Numbered from the stretch's first letter, positions 46,525-58,103 are shown. The stretch: DNA of 64,000 nt from Edaphobacter lichenicola (GCF_014201315.1 NZ_JACHDY010000001.1:558001-622000), one strand, 5' to 3'. Notes: generated by a model not told the origin, from the letters alone. Program-made: numbers and translations.

Positions 46525-47028
46525 ATGACCGCTACCAAGCTCAGCGTCATAACCTTCCTCATCGGATTCACAGTCCAAACCGCCCTCGCAAATCCAGCTT
46601 TGGCCTTCGCGCAACAAGCTCCACCCGCCGCATCGTCCGCGGAGAGCAAGAAACCGGACCCACAAGCAAATCCCAAACAGTCGCTCCCCAATCCAGACTT
46701 CTTCGGCATCTATCACGCTGGAGACGGAGTTACGCCTCCGAAGCTCATCTTCTCCGTCGAGCCAGAATTCTCCGAAAAAGCGAGAAAGAAAAAGATTCAT
46801 GGCAACTGCCTCGTCTCGCTCATCGTCCGCACCGACGGCACCACTACCGACATACACGTTACGAAGTCGGCCGCTGATGCCGTATCCATGAAGGAACGAG
46901 AAGCAGCCCTCACCCTCGACGAAAATGCTGTCAAAGTCGTAGCGCAGTATCGGTTCACTCCCGCAACCTACCGCGGCACACCTGTTCCGTATCGGATGAC
47001 CGTCGAAGTGAACTACCAGATCTTCTAG
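46525..47028 (+). CDS. periplasmic protein with TonB C-terminal-like domain
   Basis: This 167-residue protein has a signal peptide (about 1-28, ending AFAQQ) and a proline/glutamine linker. A C-terminal domain covers about residues 75-165: PPKLIFSVEPEFSEKARKKKIHGNCLVSLIVRTDGTTTDIHVTKS ... ALTLDENAVKVVAQYRFTPATYRGTPVPYRMTVEVNYQIF. This is the TonB_C / energy-transducer fold that touches the TonB box of outer membrane receptors, but the protein has no membrane anchor after cleavage. Such orphan TonB-C proteins are common in acidobacteria and Bacteroidetes. No ribosome binding site is clear. Confidence 0.88.
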   Translation: MTATKLSVITFLIGFTVQTALANPALAFAQQAPPAASSAESKKPDPQANPKQSLPNPDFFGIYHAGDGVTPPKLIFSVEPEFSEKARKKKIHGNCLVSLIVRTDGTTTDIHVTKSAADAVSMKEREAALTLDENAVKVVAQYRFTPATYRGTPVPYRMTVEVNYQIF

Positions 47029-47136
47029 CTCTTTTCATTAACCTGCGACCATCTCAGGACTCAAGCTGTCCACCTCGAGTTCCGCATCAGCCACTTCGCC
47101 CTACGCGAAGATTATGCGAAACTCGAAGCAAGCCGC

Positions 47137-49653
<2,517 letters not shown>

Positions 49654-49716
49654 ACAAAACTGAATCACTATTCATTCCACGCTTCTCTGTGCTAACGTCC
49701 AAGCACAGGTCGATCT

Positions 49717-50250
49717 ATGAGCAAAGACACAACCCTCCCCGACAACGCCCGCCACACCCCCATCTCCATGGACGGCAACCCCACCATCGACGAGCGCGCC
49801 AATCACTGCTTCGGCTGCGGCCCCGCCAACCCCCAGGGCCTCCATCTCCACTTCACCACCGACACCTCAAACCCTCAGGCCATCACCGCCACCTGCCACT
49901 TCCAGCTCGACCGCATGCACGAAGGCCCCCCGGGCCACATCCACGGAGGCATCGTCGCCGCACTCCTCGACGAGGCAATGAGCAAGCTCAACCGTCCCCT
50001 CAACGTCCTCGCCATGACCCGTCACATGGAGATCGACTACCTCCGGCCGGTGCCGCTCTACAAGCCGTTAGTCCTCATAGGCCGCCATCTCAGCCGTCCA
50101 GCAAAGGCCGACGGCACGCCAGGCAGAAAGTTCTTCCACCAGGGCGAGATCCAGCTCCCAGACGGCACAGTCCTGGCCCGCAGCAAGGGCCTCTTCATAG
50201 CAATCGACGAGAAGCTACTAGCCGCAGGCCTAGCCCAAACTGAAACCTAG
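49717..50250 (+). CDS. hotdog-fold thioesterase (PaaI-like)
   Basis: This 177-residue protein holds one hotdog domain. The signature HGGIVAALLDEAMSKL lies at about 77-92, with the conserved HGG loop and the catalytic acidic residue in the following helix; RHMEIDYLRPVPLYKPLVLIGR is the central sheet. The N-terminal segment ANHCFGCGPANPQGL is typical of the acyl-CoA thioesterase-like group with the CFxCG motif. It is cytosolic. The likely substrate is an acyl- or aryl-CoA, not determinable here. It follows recQ after 63 bases but is probably an independent gene; a palindromic half element lies downstream. Confidence 0.88.
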   Translation: MSKDTTLPDNARHTPISMDGNPTIDERANHCFGCGPANPQGLHLHFTTDTSNPQAITATCHFQLDRMHEGPPGHIHGGIVAALLDEAMSKLNRPLNVLAMTRHMEIDYLRPVPLYKPLVLIGRHLSRPAKADGTPGRKFFHQGEIQLPDGTVLARSKGLFIAIDEKLLAAGLAQTET

Positions 50251-50292
50251 CCGTCTAAAGTCGGCCAACGGCCGAACCAAAGCCCTTCCCTC

Positions 50293-50357
50293 ACCAAGAC
50301 CGGTACACACGCCACGAAGTGGCCGCGCCACGCGAAGTGGGCCCGTCCGGCAGGACA
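50293..50357. repeat. palindromic element, short right-end copy (copy 2)
   Basis: This 65-base copy retains the right end: ACCAAGACCGGTACACACGC, CACGAAGTGG and GTGGGCCCGTCCGGCAGGACA. The internal hairpin module is absent. It lies between the thioesterase and GT2 genes, 36 bases past the former's stop. Confidence 0.75.
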
Positions 50358-50366
50358 AGCAGCTAA

Positions 50367-51086
50367 CTACCCAGCCTCACCCCAGTACCCCTGATCCTCC
50401 AGAAAGTACTCCTCATCCCACGTATGCACCATCGTCTTGAAGAACATCCAAACCATCCGCCAGTGCCCCAGCTTCTGAAACCGCCGGTTCGTCGTCAGCA
50501 CGCGCCCACGCACAATCCGAAACCGCTGCCGCGCCACACCCTTCGACAGCAGATAGTCCTCCGCAAACAGAGCCCGCTCATTGAACCCACCCAGCGCCCA
50601 AAAAACCTCGCGGTCAAACAGCATAAACATCCCCGTAGCGAACGGCTTGGTAAACGACCCCACCCTCTGCATCAAATTATTTCCCGCATACAGCAGATCG
50701 TCGAATAAACTCCCCTGCCGGCAGGCAATATTCGTCGTTGCCAGGTGCAATCCCCGCCGTTCCATCCGCCACAACGCCCGCCGCAACAGCGTAGGCTCAG
50801 GCATCTCCACATCCGCATCCAGAAACAGCACATACTTCGTACTCGCCAGCTTAGCCCCAGCATTGCGCCCAACCGAAGGCAGCCCACCCTTCACCACCTC
50901 TACTGCCAGCCGGCCGCGAAAGCCCAGTGCCATCTCCACCGTCCCGTCAGTCGAACCCGCATCCGCCACCAGCACCCGCGTCTGCGCCATCCCCGTATAG
51001 TCCTGCCTGCAAAGAGATTCCAGCAGTCTAGGCAGCATCGCCACTTCGTTCTTCGCCGGAATCACAATCGTCAGTTCACCAACCAT
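50367..51086 (-). CDS. family 2 glycosyltransferase
   Basis: From ATG 51086 (GGAGG seven bases upstream) the product has 239 residues; the frame opens earlier at 51149 without support. GT-A fold motifs: LTIVIPAKNEVAMLPRLLESL (1-30), VLVADAGSTDGTVEMAL, and the DxD-type sugar-nucleotide site in VLFLDADVEMPEP. A C-terminal helix (WRMVWMFFKTMVHTWDEEYF) resembles the amphipathic membrane-associated end of dolichol-phosphate-type enzymes. No transmembrane segment is present, so it is a peripheral or cytosolic enzyme. The product is unknown. Confidence 0.9.
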   Translation of the reverse strand: MVGELTIVIPAKNEVAMLPRLLESLCRQDYTGMAQTRVLVADAGSTDGTVEMALGFRGRLAVEVVKGGLPSVGRNAGAKLASTKYVLFLDADVEMPEPTLLRRALWRMERRGLHLATTNIACRQGSLFDDLLYAGNNLMQRVGSFTKPFATGMFMLFDREVFWALGGFNERALFAEDYLLSKGVARQRFRIVRGRVLTTNRRFQKLGHWRMVWMFFKTMVHTWDEEYFLEDQGYWGEAG

Positions 51087-51250
51087 ACAGAGGCCTCCGT
51101 CGAGGCCCGCACACCGCCCCGCAAGCGCAGCTTGAAGCTGCAACCCCATTGCCCTGATAAATTGCAGTTGAATTTTCAGCCAAATTCACCCTTGCTGTCC
51201 CAAATTCGCCAACACCGCCGGCGAGCTAAAGGCAAGCTAAGATCGATCAC

Positions 51251-51913
51251 ATGCCAGCCTCCCCAGCCCTCCATCTGAACCTATGGAAGCAGCAACTCGG
51301 AGAGGTGCCCGACTCCGTATGGCAACAAACCGAGATCGAAACGCTGGTTCTAGCCGACAACGGACTCACCCAGGTCTCCGAAGAGATAAGCCGTCTTACG
51401 AAGCTTCGCATGCTGGATCTAGGCCACAACCAACTCAGCCAAGTGCCCCCCGAGATCGGCGACCTTCCCAGCCTCACCGACTTTCTCTACCTTCACGACA
51501 ATCGCCTAAGTTCGCTGCCCGACTCCTATGCCAAGCTGACCCACCTGCGCTACCTCAATCTCAGCGAAAACGCATTTCACGTCCTGCCAGAGTGCGTCAC
51601 CGGAATGTCTCGTCTGCAGGAGCTTCGCATCTCCGACAACTCACTGGAGTCCCTGCCCGTCTCCATCGAACGCCTCTCCCATCTCCGCGAGCTCCACCTC
51701 AGAAACAACAAGGTGAGCACGCTGCCAGACTCCATCAGCCTGATGCAGGAGCTCCGCCAGATCGATCTCCGCGGCAACCCGCTCACCGAGCTACCGCCCG
51801 CCATTGCGAGCCTCCCTCGACTAGAAAAACTAGATCTACGCTGGGTCACGACGCTGAAAGAGTGCGAATGGATAGCAGACCTCGAAGCACGAGGCTGCGC
51901 TGTATATCGTTAG
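51251..51913 (+). CDS. leucine-rich repeat protein
   Basis: This 220-residue protein is almost completely made of seven LRR units of 23 residues of the bacterial/plant type (LxxLxLxxNxLxxLPxxI): [91 protein letters not shown] and [15 protein letters not shown]. It ends with a short cap. There is no signal peptide, kinase or GTPase domain attached, so it is a free LRR protein, probably a cytosolic binding scaffold. The gene is monocistronic. A full palindromic element follows ten bases after the stop. Confidence 0.9.
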   Translation: MPASPALHLNLWKQQLGEVPDSVWQQTEIETLVLADNGLTQVSEEISRLTKLRMLDLGHNQLSQVPPEIGDLPSLTDFLYLHDNRLSSLPDSYAKLTHLRYLNLSENAFHVLPECVTGMSRLQELRISDNSLESLPVSIERLSHLRELHLRNNKVSTLPDSISLMQELRQIDLRGNPLTELPPAIASLPRLEKLDLRWVTTLKECEWIADLEARGCAVYR

Positions 51914-51922
51914 CTATTCTTT

Positions 51923-52116
51923 TGTCCTGCCGGACGAGCCCGCTACGCGCGGGGCGGTCACTTCGTGACTTGTATACCCCTTCGGCTGGTCCTCCCGTTG
52001 GTCGGAGGAAAGTTGATTTCGACCAACGGGAGAACCGTCGAGGTTCATCCTGCCGCGACAAGGTATACGCGTCACGAAGTGACCGCCCTCCGCGCAGGAG
52101 GCCCGTCCGGCAGGAC
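51923..52116. repeat. full-length palindromic element (copy 3)
   Basis: A 194-base element bounded by TGTCCTGCCGGACGAGCC and GGCCCGTCCGGCAGGAC. Complementary inner parts GGTCACTTCGTGAC (left) and GTCACGAAGTGACC (right), plus GGTCCTCCCGTTGGTCG and CGACCAACGGGAGAACC at the centre, make the whole sequence fold as one long hairpin with few mismatches. It lies between the LRR gene and pdxS. Confidence 0.85.
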
Positions 52117-52227
52117 TCCAAAGCTGCTAAACTTAAAATCCTCGCGGACAATCCCGCAGCATCGTGCGCCCACCGCCGCGCACCGCCACAAGAAACCGCG
52201 CATCGCCACAAGAAACAAGGAGACACC

Positions 52228-53181
52228 ATGGCAGACCACACCACCAACGGCAACTTCAGCTCCCCGTCTCTCCGCCTCAAGCTCGGCCTCGCCGAGATGC
52301 TCAAAGGCGGCGTCATCATGGATGTCATGAACGTCGAGCAGGCCCGCATCGCCGAAGAGGCCGGTGCCATCTCCGTCATGGCCCTCGAGCGCGTCCCCGC
52401 CATGATCCGCGCCGAAGGCGGCGTCGCCCGCATGGCCAGCCCCAAACTCATCAAGCAGATCATCGCCGCCGTCTCCATCCCCGTCATGGCCAAGGCCCGC
52501 ATCGGCCACTTCGCCGAAGCCCAGGTACTCCAGCACCTCGGCGTAGACTTCATCGACGAGTCCGAAGTCCTCACCCCCGCCGACGAGACCTACCACATCG
52601 ACAAGCACGCCTTCACCACGCCCTTCGTCTGCGGCGCCCGCAACCTCGGCGAAGCCCTTCGCCGCATCGCCGAAGGCGCAGCCATGATCCGCACCAAAGG
52701 CGAGCCCGGCACCGGCGACGTCGTCCACGCCGTGCAGCACATGCGCCAGATCGTCCGTGAGATCAAGGCCCTCACCGTCCTCGGTGACGAAGAGCTCTAC
52801 AACGCCGCCAAGGTCCACGGCGCCCCATACGAGCTAGTAAGAATGGTCGCCAAAGCCGGCAAGCTCCCCGTCCCCAACTTCTCCGCCGGCGGCATCGCTA
52901 CCCCAGCCGACGCAGCCCTCATGATGCAGTTGGGCGCCGAGACCGTCTTCGTAGGTTCAGGAATCTTCATGAAGGAGCGCGCCACTCCGCTCGACGTCGA
53001 GAACGACCCAAAGGAGCGCGAAGAGGCCGTCAGCCGTGCCCGCGCCATCGTCATCGCGACCACTCACTTCAACGACCCCAAGATCGTAGCTGAAGCCAGC
53101 GAATCAGTCATAGGCTCCATGAAGGGGCTAGCCGCAGCAGCCATCGAAGAGCAAGACCTAATGCAAACCCGAGGCTGGTAA
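52228..53181 (+). CDS. pdxS: pyridoxal 5'-phosphate synthase, lyase subunit
   Basis: From ATG 52228 (AAGGAG six bases upstream) the product has 317 residues, a normal length; the open frame continues up to 51283 through repeat DNA and is not coding there. It is a TIM barrel with all family signatures: [21 protein letters not shown] (D32), [16 protein letters not shown] with the catalytic lysine K89, [21 protein letters not shown], and [31 protein letters not shown]. It makes PLP from ribose 5-phosphate, glyceraldehyde 3-phosphate and ammonia, as the partner of PdxT. Unlike most genomes, where pdxS and pdxT are adjacent, pdxT lies 1.2 kb downstream with an inverted gene and two repeats between. 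Confidence 0.97.
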   Translation: MADHTTNGNFSSPSLRLKLGLAEMLKGGVIMDVMNVEQARIAEEAGAISVMALERVPAMIRAEGGVARMASPKLIKQIIAAVSIPVMAKARIGHFAEAQVLQHLGVDFIDESEVLTPADETYHIDKHAFTTPFVCGARNLGEALRRIAEGAAMIRTKGEPGTGDVVHAVQHMRQIVREIKALTVLGDEELYNAAKVHGAPYELVRMVAKAGKLPVPNFSAGGIATPADAALMMQLGAETVFVGSGIFMKERATPLDVENDPKEREEAVSRARAIVIATTHFNDPKIVAEASESVIGSMKGLAAAAIEEQDLMQTRGW

Positions 53182-53191
53182 AAAGTCCCCC

Positions 53192-53329
53192 CCGACCAAC
53201 GGGAGGACCCATACCCCTGACCAACAAAGACCGGTACACACGCCACGAAGTGGCCGCCCGAATCGGGGTCCCCACGAACAGGTCTTCGTTCGTGGGGTGG
53301 CAAGCGTAGTGGGCCCGTCCGGCAGGACA
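53192..53329. repeat. palindromic element, right half-copy (copy 4)
   Basis: A 138-base half element directly after pdxS, beginning CCGACCAACGGGAGGACC and ending GTGGGCCCGTCCGGCAGGACA. It contains the 10-bp hairpin CCCCACGAAC/GTTCGTGGGG. Its length and start are identical to the right half of copy 5 (53910-54047). Confidence 0.85.
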
Positions 53330-53345
53330 AGCCTCTCCCTGCTCT

Positions 53346-53690
53346 TTACTGAAAGTTCTTAAGCGGCTCCCAGGGCAAAACCACGATCGTCTTCCCCTGC
53401 CAGTACCCCATCACCCCACGCGACAGAATCCTGCCACTGGTCTCCATCTCGACAGCAAAGCGATGTTCCGACATGAACTGACTCGCCCCCGCCGCAGTCG
53501 GAAACACCACGAACTCCTCAGGATGCTCCGCAACATCTCGCCGCAGACTAGCCTGCAGCGCGGCCGCATCTCCCACCGGCGGCGCAGCCACGATCCGTCT
53601 CTCGGCAACAGCGTCAGGTCGAACCAGCGGCGCAACCGACGCCCCAGCCGACAGACCCATCAGCAAAAACACGACGCACGAACTAACCAT
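53346..53690 (-). CDS. small exported protein of unknown function
   Basis: From ATG 53690 the product has 114 residues (the frame starts at GTG 53708). A signal peptide is clear (MVSSCVVFLLMGLSAGASVA). The rest is short and alpha/beta: LQASLRRDVAEHPEEFVVFPTAAGASQFMSEHRFAVEMETSGRILSRGVMGYWQGKTIVVLPWEPLKNF. No family is recognised. The gene reads against pdxS/pdxT and is bracketed by palindromic elements on both sides, so it may have been inserted here together with them. Confidence that it is real rests on the signal peptide and the coding texture. Confidence 0.6.
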   Translation of the reverse strand: MVSSCVVFLLMGLSAGASVAPLVRPDAVAERRIVAAPPVGDAAALQASLRRDVAEHPEEFVVFPTAAGASQFMSEHRFAVEMETSGRILSRGVMGYWQGKTIVVLPWEPLKNFQ

Positions 53691-54391
53691 GGCCCGATGA
53701 ACTCGCACCCCCTATCTATAGCGAAACAGCCTCCCCGAAGCCATCCCCCAAACGGTGCATCCCGCGCCAGATCTTCACTTGGCCAATCCGCCCGCACTAA
53801 AACGCCCAACGCTGTCCTGCCGGACGAGCCTCCTGCGCGGAGGGCGGGCGTTCGTACGCCTTTTTAGAGCTTCGCCCGGTCCTCACGTTGGTCGGAGGGA
53901 ACATGATTCCGACCAACGGGAGGACCGATGCAGATCGTTCCGCCAAGACCGGTATACACGCCACGAAGTGGCCGCCCGAATCGGGGTCCCCACGAACAGG
54001 TCTTCGTTCGTGGGGTGGCAAGCGTAGTGGGCCCGTCCGGCAGGACACAGTCTTTCAGCGAATATTGAAGTCCTGAACGATCTCGCGCATCATCCATCCC
54101 GTGGAGAATGCGGGCAAAACCGGTTGTCAAGCCCGAAATTCCCATAAGCCCTTCAATAAACTACAGTTACGAGTGGCGTATTGGGGTGATCCAATCCTTT
54201 ATACTTAGGTTAGGCAAGTCTTTACCTGCAAGAACCGACAGAAAGGACGAAAGCCTCCATCAACCGGAGCTAATGCCTTCCGCAAGAACACTTTACAAGT
54301 AAGTCCTTGCTTTGGAAGACTTTGCAGTGTTAGGTAACCTACAAGCTGTTCATAACAGATACTTTACGCGTGAGACCCAGGGGGAGGGGAT
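53691..54391. other. long intergenic region before pdxT
   Basis: About 700 bases. The first part is the full palindromic element 53813-54047. The remainder (54048-54391) is AT-richer, with CCGGTTGTCAAGCCCGAAAT at 54119, TATACT at 54200-54205 as a possible -10, and then a leader of about 185 bases to pdxT that contains a nine-codon reading frame (ATG 54273 to TAA 54302) with CCGGAGC upstream. No riboswitch of known class was recognised. Confidence 0.5.
53813..54047. repeat. full-length palindromic element with hairpin module (copy 5)
   Basis: At 235 bases this is the longest copy. The left end is TGTCCTGCCGGACGAGCC and the right end GGGCCCGTCCGGCAGGACA. The centre has GTTGGTCGG/CCGACCAAC. The right half (53910-54047) holds the 10-bp hairpin module absent from copies 3 and 6. 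Together with copies 1 and 4 it defines the half-element boundary. Confidence 0.85.
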
Positions 54392-55039
54392 ATGACACGG
54401 CAACCAGCTCCGAAACATCACGCGCCCACCCTCGGCATCCTGGCTCTCCAGGGCGCCTACGAGGCCCACGCAAAGACCCTGGCCACCCTTGGCATTGCCA
54501 CAAGACTCATCCGAACCCCCGACCAGCTCTTCACCCCCGACGGCCACTCCAGCATCGACGGCCTCATCATCCCCGGTGGCGAGTCCACCACCATGCTCAA
54601 ATTCCTCGAGCGCAACGGCTTCCTCGACTCCCTCACCACCCTCGTCCGCACCATCCCCACCTTCGGAACCTGCGCCGGAGCCATCCTCCTCGCCAACGAC
54701 GTCCAAAATCCCGCCCAAATCTCCCTCGCTGCCCTCGACATCACCATCGAGCGCAACGCCTACGGCCGCCAGTTGGACTCCACCATCCTCACCGCCCCCA
54801 CCAAACTCCCCGGCGGCCCCCTCGAGATGGTCTTCATCCGCGCCCCCCGCATCACCGGCACCGGCCCTCAGGTCGAAATCCTGGCCACCCGCGACGACTT
54901 CCCCGTCCTCGTCCGCCAGGGTCACCTCCTCGCCGCAACCTTCCACCCCGAGCTGGGCCACGACCCCCGCGTCCACCAGCTCTTCCTCGACATCGTCTCC
55001 TCGACCTCGTCCAAAGCCATCTTAGCGTCGGCTCCTTGA
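54392..55039 (+). CDS. pdxT: pyridoxal 5'-phosphate synthase, glutaminase subunit
   Basis: This 215-residue class I glutamine amidotransferase is of the PdxT type. The N-terminal motif is LGILALQGAYEAHAKTL (14-30), then IIPGGESTTMLKFL (59-72), the nucleophile C94 in FGTCAGAILLA, and the His/Glu pair in ATFHPELGHD near 190. Cys, His and Glu are all present. It hydrolyses glutamine and channels ammonia into PdxS. AGGGGGAGGGG lies just upstream of the ATG. The sequence runs about 20 residues longer than many PdxT proteins at the N terminus and has a short C-terminal tail. It is separated from pdxS by a repeat-laden interval, so it probably has its own promoter. Confidence 0.95.
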   Translation: MTRQPAPKHHAPTLGILALQGAYEAHAKTLATLGIATRLIRTPDQLFTPDGHSSIDGLIIPGGESTTMLKFLERNGFLDSLTTLVRTIPTFGTCAGAILLANDVQNPAQISLAALDITIERNAYGRQLDSTILTAPTKLPGGPLEMVFIRAPRITGTGPQVEILATRDDFPVLVRQGHLLAATFHPELGHDPRVHQLFLDIVSSTSSKAILASAP

Positions 55040-55158
55040 AAACACAGACTCCTGAAAACACAAGTTCCTGAAACCAAACCCCAAAGCCGCTAATGGATCC
55101 CGCATCTAGGCCAAATCTTTATGACTTCTTTACGCCGTCGTAACTAGCATTTGTGTAT

Positions 55159-55362
55159 ATGAGTTCCAGCCTCGGCCAGACGGATGTCCTCAAGAACGGA
55201 AGATCCGAAGGTCAGTTCCTTCTCTTCACCGGCAAAAAAACGCAGCTCGACAGCATAGCCAATGCAGTCGACATTGACAGGCTCGCTCCTCTTCTGGTCG
55301 GAATGGCTGCAGCCATCATCATCGTCATCCTCTACGCATTCCTCCTCGGCAAGCTAGGCTGA
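55159..55362 (+). CDS. small membrane protein upstream of the oxidase genes
   Basis: From ATG 55159 the product has 67 residues (the frame also allows GTG 55153). A polar N-terminal half (LGQTDVLKNGRSEGQFLLFTGKKTQLDSIANAVDIDRL) is followed by one membrane helix at about 43-64 (LLVGMAAAIIIVILYAFLLG). It precedes the cytochrome c oxidase operon by 58 bases. Single-helix proteins of this type can be oxidase accessory subunits, but nothing ties this one to the complex apart from position. No family recognised. Confidence 0.6.
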   Translation: MSSSLGQTDVLKNGRSEGQFLLFTGKKTQLDSIANAVDIDRLAPLLVGMAAAIIIVILYAFLLGKLG

Positions 55363-55420
55363 AGCGCTAAGCAAGGCTGAAGGCTCTCCTCTCACCTCGC
55401 GGACAAGATATCCTGCACAG

Positions 55421-56215
55421 GTGATCTGCTCCCGCCTTACGAGCGCCTGTCTCCCCAGCCTCTGTCTCCGCAGTCTCTGGCTCGATCACGCCGCAATCCG
55501 CAGCCCATGGCTGTTACCCAGAGACGCCAGCGCCCACGGCCTCGCCCTCGATCACCACCTCCTCCTCAACCTCTGGATTGCCCTCGCTCTCCTCGCCCTC
55601 GCCCACCTCATCCTCCTCATCGGCCTCCTCGCCCGGCGCCACTCCGAACCAACCCAGCTCTGGCGCATCGAGTACCTTCCGCTCGCCGCCCTCGCCCTCC
55701 TCTTCGCCGCCCTCACCCTCAAGGCCGAGCGCCTCTGGGCCTCCTCCCGCTACACCGGAGCCTCCCCCACAGCCCTCCAGGTCGAGGTCACCGGAGTCCA
55801 GTTCGCCTGGTACTTCCGCTATCCCGGTCCCGACGCCACCTTCGGCCTCACCAACCCCAGCCTCGTAGCCCCCGGAGAAGGCAATCCCCTCGGCCTCAGC
55901 TCAACCGACCCGCACTCCGCCGACGACTTCGTCTCCTCCCAACTCGTCCTCCCCGCCAACCGTGAGGTCGACCTCCGCCTCCGCGCCCAGGACGTCATCC
56001 ACGGCTTCTCCATCCCCGAAATGCGCCTCAAGCAGAACGCCGTCCCCGGCCAGACCATCCACCTCCACTTCACCCCTACGACCCCCGGCACCTACGCCAT
56101 CCTCTGCACCCAGCTCTGCGGCCTCGGCCACTACCGCATGAACGCCACGCTCCTCATCCTGCCCCCCGACCAATTCGCAACCTGGCTAGCCGCAAAACAA
56201 AAGGCGGCCCCATGA
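55421..56215 (+). CDS. ctaC: cytochrome c oxidase subunit II
   Basis: This 264-residue protein starts at GTG. Two membrane helices are present (about 44-71 and 82-100). The periplasmic cupredoxin domain begins at VEVTGVQFAWYFRYPG, contains VIHGFSIPE (CuA His), and ends with CTQLCGLGHYRM, which supplies the two cysteines, the histidine and the methionine of the binuclear CuA site. There is no fused cytochrome c domain, so the electron donor is a separate cytochrome. The ATG of subunit I overlaps its stop by four bases. Order II-I-III-small protein is conserved in many Gram-negative oxidase operons. Confidence 0.95.
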   Translation: MICSRLTSACLPSLCLRSLWLDHAAIRSPWLLPRDASAHGLALDHHLLLNLWIALALLALAHLILLIGLLARRHSEPTQLWRIEYLPLAALALLFAALTLKAERLWASSRYTGASPTALQVEVTGVQFAWYFRYPGPDATFGLTNPSLVAPGEGNPLGLSSTDPHSADDFVSSQLVLPANREVDLRLRAQDVIHGFSIPEMRLKQNAVPGQTIHLHFTPTTPGTYAILCTQLCGLGHYRMNATLLILPPDQFATWLAAKQKAAP

Positions 56216-58068
56216 CTCCCCCCTTCAACACCCCACCAGCGCAACCGCACCCCGCAAGCTCCACAAGTCCAAGGCTCCGCGCCGCCCTCTTCTCCACCGA
56301 TCACCGAGTCATCGGCATCCAGTACCTGGTCCTCGCACTCATCGCGGTAGTCATCGGCACCCTCCTCTCCCTCCTGATGCGCATCCACCTCGTCTGGCCC
56401 GACTGGCCTCTCCCCCTCCACGGCCCAATCCTCCCCGAAGACTACCTGGCGCTCGTCACCATCCACGGCACGATCATGCTCTTCTTCGTCCTCACCACCG
56501 CGCCCCAGGCCGGCTTCGGCAACCTCATCCTCCCCGCGCAGATCGGTGCTCGCAGCATGGCCTTCCCTGCCCTCAACGCCGCCAGCTTCTGGCTCACCGC
56601 CGCCGCCCTCCTCATTCTCCTAAGCTCCACCTTCGTCCCCGGCGGAGCCGCCATCTCCGGCTGGACCGCCTACCCACCCCTAAGCGCAGTCGCAAGCTCT
56701 GGCCCCGGCCAGGCCCTCGGCATGGACCTCTGGCTCACCAGCATCGCCCTCTTCGCCATTGCCTCCACGGCGAGCTCCATCAACACCCTCACCACCATCC
56801 TCCGCAACCGCTGCCACGGCATGACCTGGGAGCGCCTCCCTCTCACCGTCTGGGGATGGTTCACCGCCGCTCTGCTCAGCATCATCGCCTTCTCGGTCCT
56901 GCTCGCCGCCATCCTGCTCCTCTTCTGCGACCGCCATGCCGGCACCAGCTTCTTCCTCCCCACCGGCGACCTGGTCAACGGCATCCTGCACCAGGGCGGC
57001 AACGGCAGCCCCCTCCTCTGGCTCCATCTCTTCTGGTTCTTCGGACACCCCGAGGTCTACATCGCCATCCTCCCCGGCATGGGCCTCACCTCCATGCTGC
57101 TCGCGAACTTCAGCCACCGCCGAGTCTTCGCCTATCGCACCATGATCACCACTACCCTCCTCATCGGCCTCCTCGGCATCCTTCTCTGGGGACACCACAT
57201 GTTCGTAGCCGGCCTCAACCCCTTCGCCAGCTCCGCCTTCTCCATCTCCACCATGGCCATCGCGCTCCCGGCTGCTGCCAAAGTCCTAAGCTGGCTCGCC
57301 ACCATCTGGCGCTCCAGGCCCAGCTACAAAACCCCCATGCTCTTCGCCCTCGGCTTCGTCAGCCTCTTCCTCACCGGAGGCCTCACCGGCCCCATCCTCG
57401 CCCAGCCCATCCTCGATGAGTACCTCCACAACACCTTCTTCGTCGTCGCCCACTTCCACCTCATCATGGCGATGGCCGGCATCTTCGGCCTCTATGCCGC
57501 CACCTACTACTGGTTTCCCCTCCTCACCGCAACCAGCCAACACCCCGGCCGCCTCCTCTCCGAACCCCTCGGCCACCTCCACTTCTGGTGCACCCTCCTC
57601 GGAGCCTACGCCGTCTTCCTTCCCATGCACCTCACCGGCCTCGCCGGCGAACCCCGCCACTACGGGCAGCTCACCGGAATCCCCGGCCCAGGCGGCTCCC
57701 TCAGTCCCGCCGGAGCACTCCTCTCCCACACCCTCCCCCTCAACCGCTTCATCACCTACGCCGCCATCTTCCTCGCCACCGCGCAGCTCATCTTTCTCTT
57801 CAATCTCGCCCGCAGCCTGCGCAAAGGAAAGATTGCATCGTCTAACCCCTGGCAAGCCACGACGCTCGAATGGCACCCCTCCATGAATCCTTTCCCCCCA
57901 CTACCCGCATCCGATACACCAGAGATCTCCGTACACCGTGCTCCATGTCACTATCAACCATGTCACTATCAATCCAACAAGGTTGAAGTTTCGTTCCTGC
58001 CACAATGGGCGCCCATCCCATTCGAGCAAGATGAAATCGAAGACGTCACAGACACAAAACCGGAGTAA
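56212..58068 (+). CDS. ctaD: cytochrome c oxidase subunit I
   Basis: This 618-residue haem-copper oxidase subunit has twelve or more membrane helices. Haem a ligand H85 (TIHGTIMLFF), CuB ligands H279 with cross-linked Y283 (GHPEVYIAILPGMG) and H328/H329 (GHHMF), and the haem ligands in AHFHLIMAMAG are all present. E281 at the end of the D-channel is present, and K357 (STMAIALPAAAK) of the K-channel is kept, with the usual nearby Thr changed to Ala. The D-channel entrance aspartate is missing: the conserved GAPDMAFPRLN reads GARSMAFPALN (S115), although N104 and N122 remain. The C-terminal tail after about 540 is longer than usual and polar. It overlaps the start of subunit II's stop codon. 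Confidence 0.96.
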   Translation: MTPPFNTPPAQPHPASSTSPRLRAALFSTDHRVIGIQYLVLALIAVVIGTLLSLLMRIHLVWPDWPLPLHGPILPEDYLALVTIHGTIMLFFVLTTAPQAGFGNLILPAQIGARSMAFPALNAASFWLTAAALLILLSSTFVPGGAAISGWTAYPPLSAVASSGPGQALGMDLWLTSIALFAIASTASSINTLTTILRNRCHGMTWERLPLTVWGWFTAALLSIIAFSVLLAAILLLFCDRHAGTSFFLPTGDLVNGILHQGGNGSPLLWLHLFWFFGHPEVYIAILPGMGLTSMLLANFSHRRVFAYRTMITTTLLIGLLGILLWGHHMFVAGLNPFASSAFSISTMAIALPAAAKVLSWLATIWRSRPSYKTPMLFALGFVSLFLTGGLTGPILAQPILDEYLHNTFFVVAHFHLIMAMAGIFGLYAATYYWFPLLTATSQHPGRLLSEPLGHLHFWCTLLGAYAVFLPMHLTGLAGEPRHYGQLTGIPGPGGSLSPAGALLSHTLPLNRFITYAAIFLATAQLIFLFNLARSLRKGKIASSNPWQATTLEWHPSMNPFPPLPASDTPEISVHRAPCHYQPCHYQSNKVEVSFLPQWAPIPFEQDEIEDVTDTKPE

Positions 58069-58103
58069 GCTGTCCAATACGCGTGCACTCAGAGGGCAAC
58101 TTC

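Noticed and set aside
51283..52227. Open frame of over 300 codons upstream of and continuous with pdxS
   Set aside because: It crosses the LRR gene in another frame and the palindromic element; pdxS homology begins at ATG 52228 with a proper ribosome binding site.
53797..54048. ORFs beginning [17 protein letters not shown] in several places
   Set aside because: They are translations of the palindromic element, recurring wherever copies occur, not a gene family.
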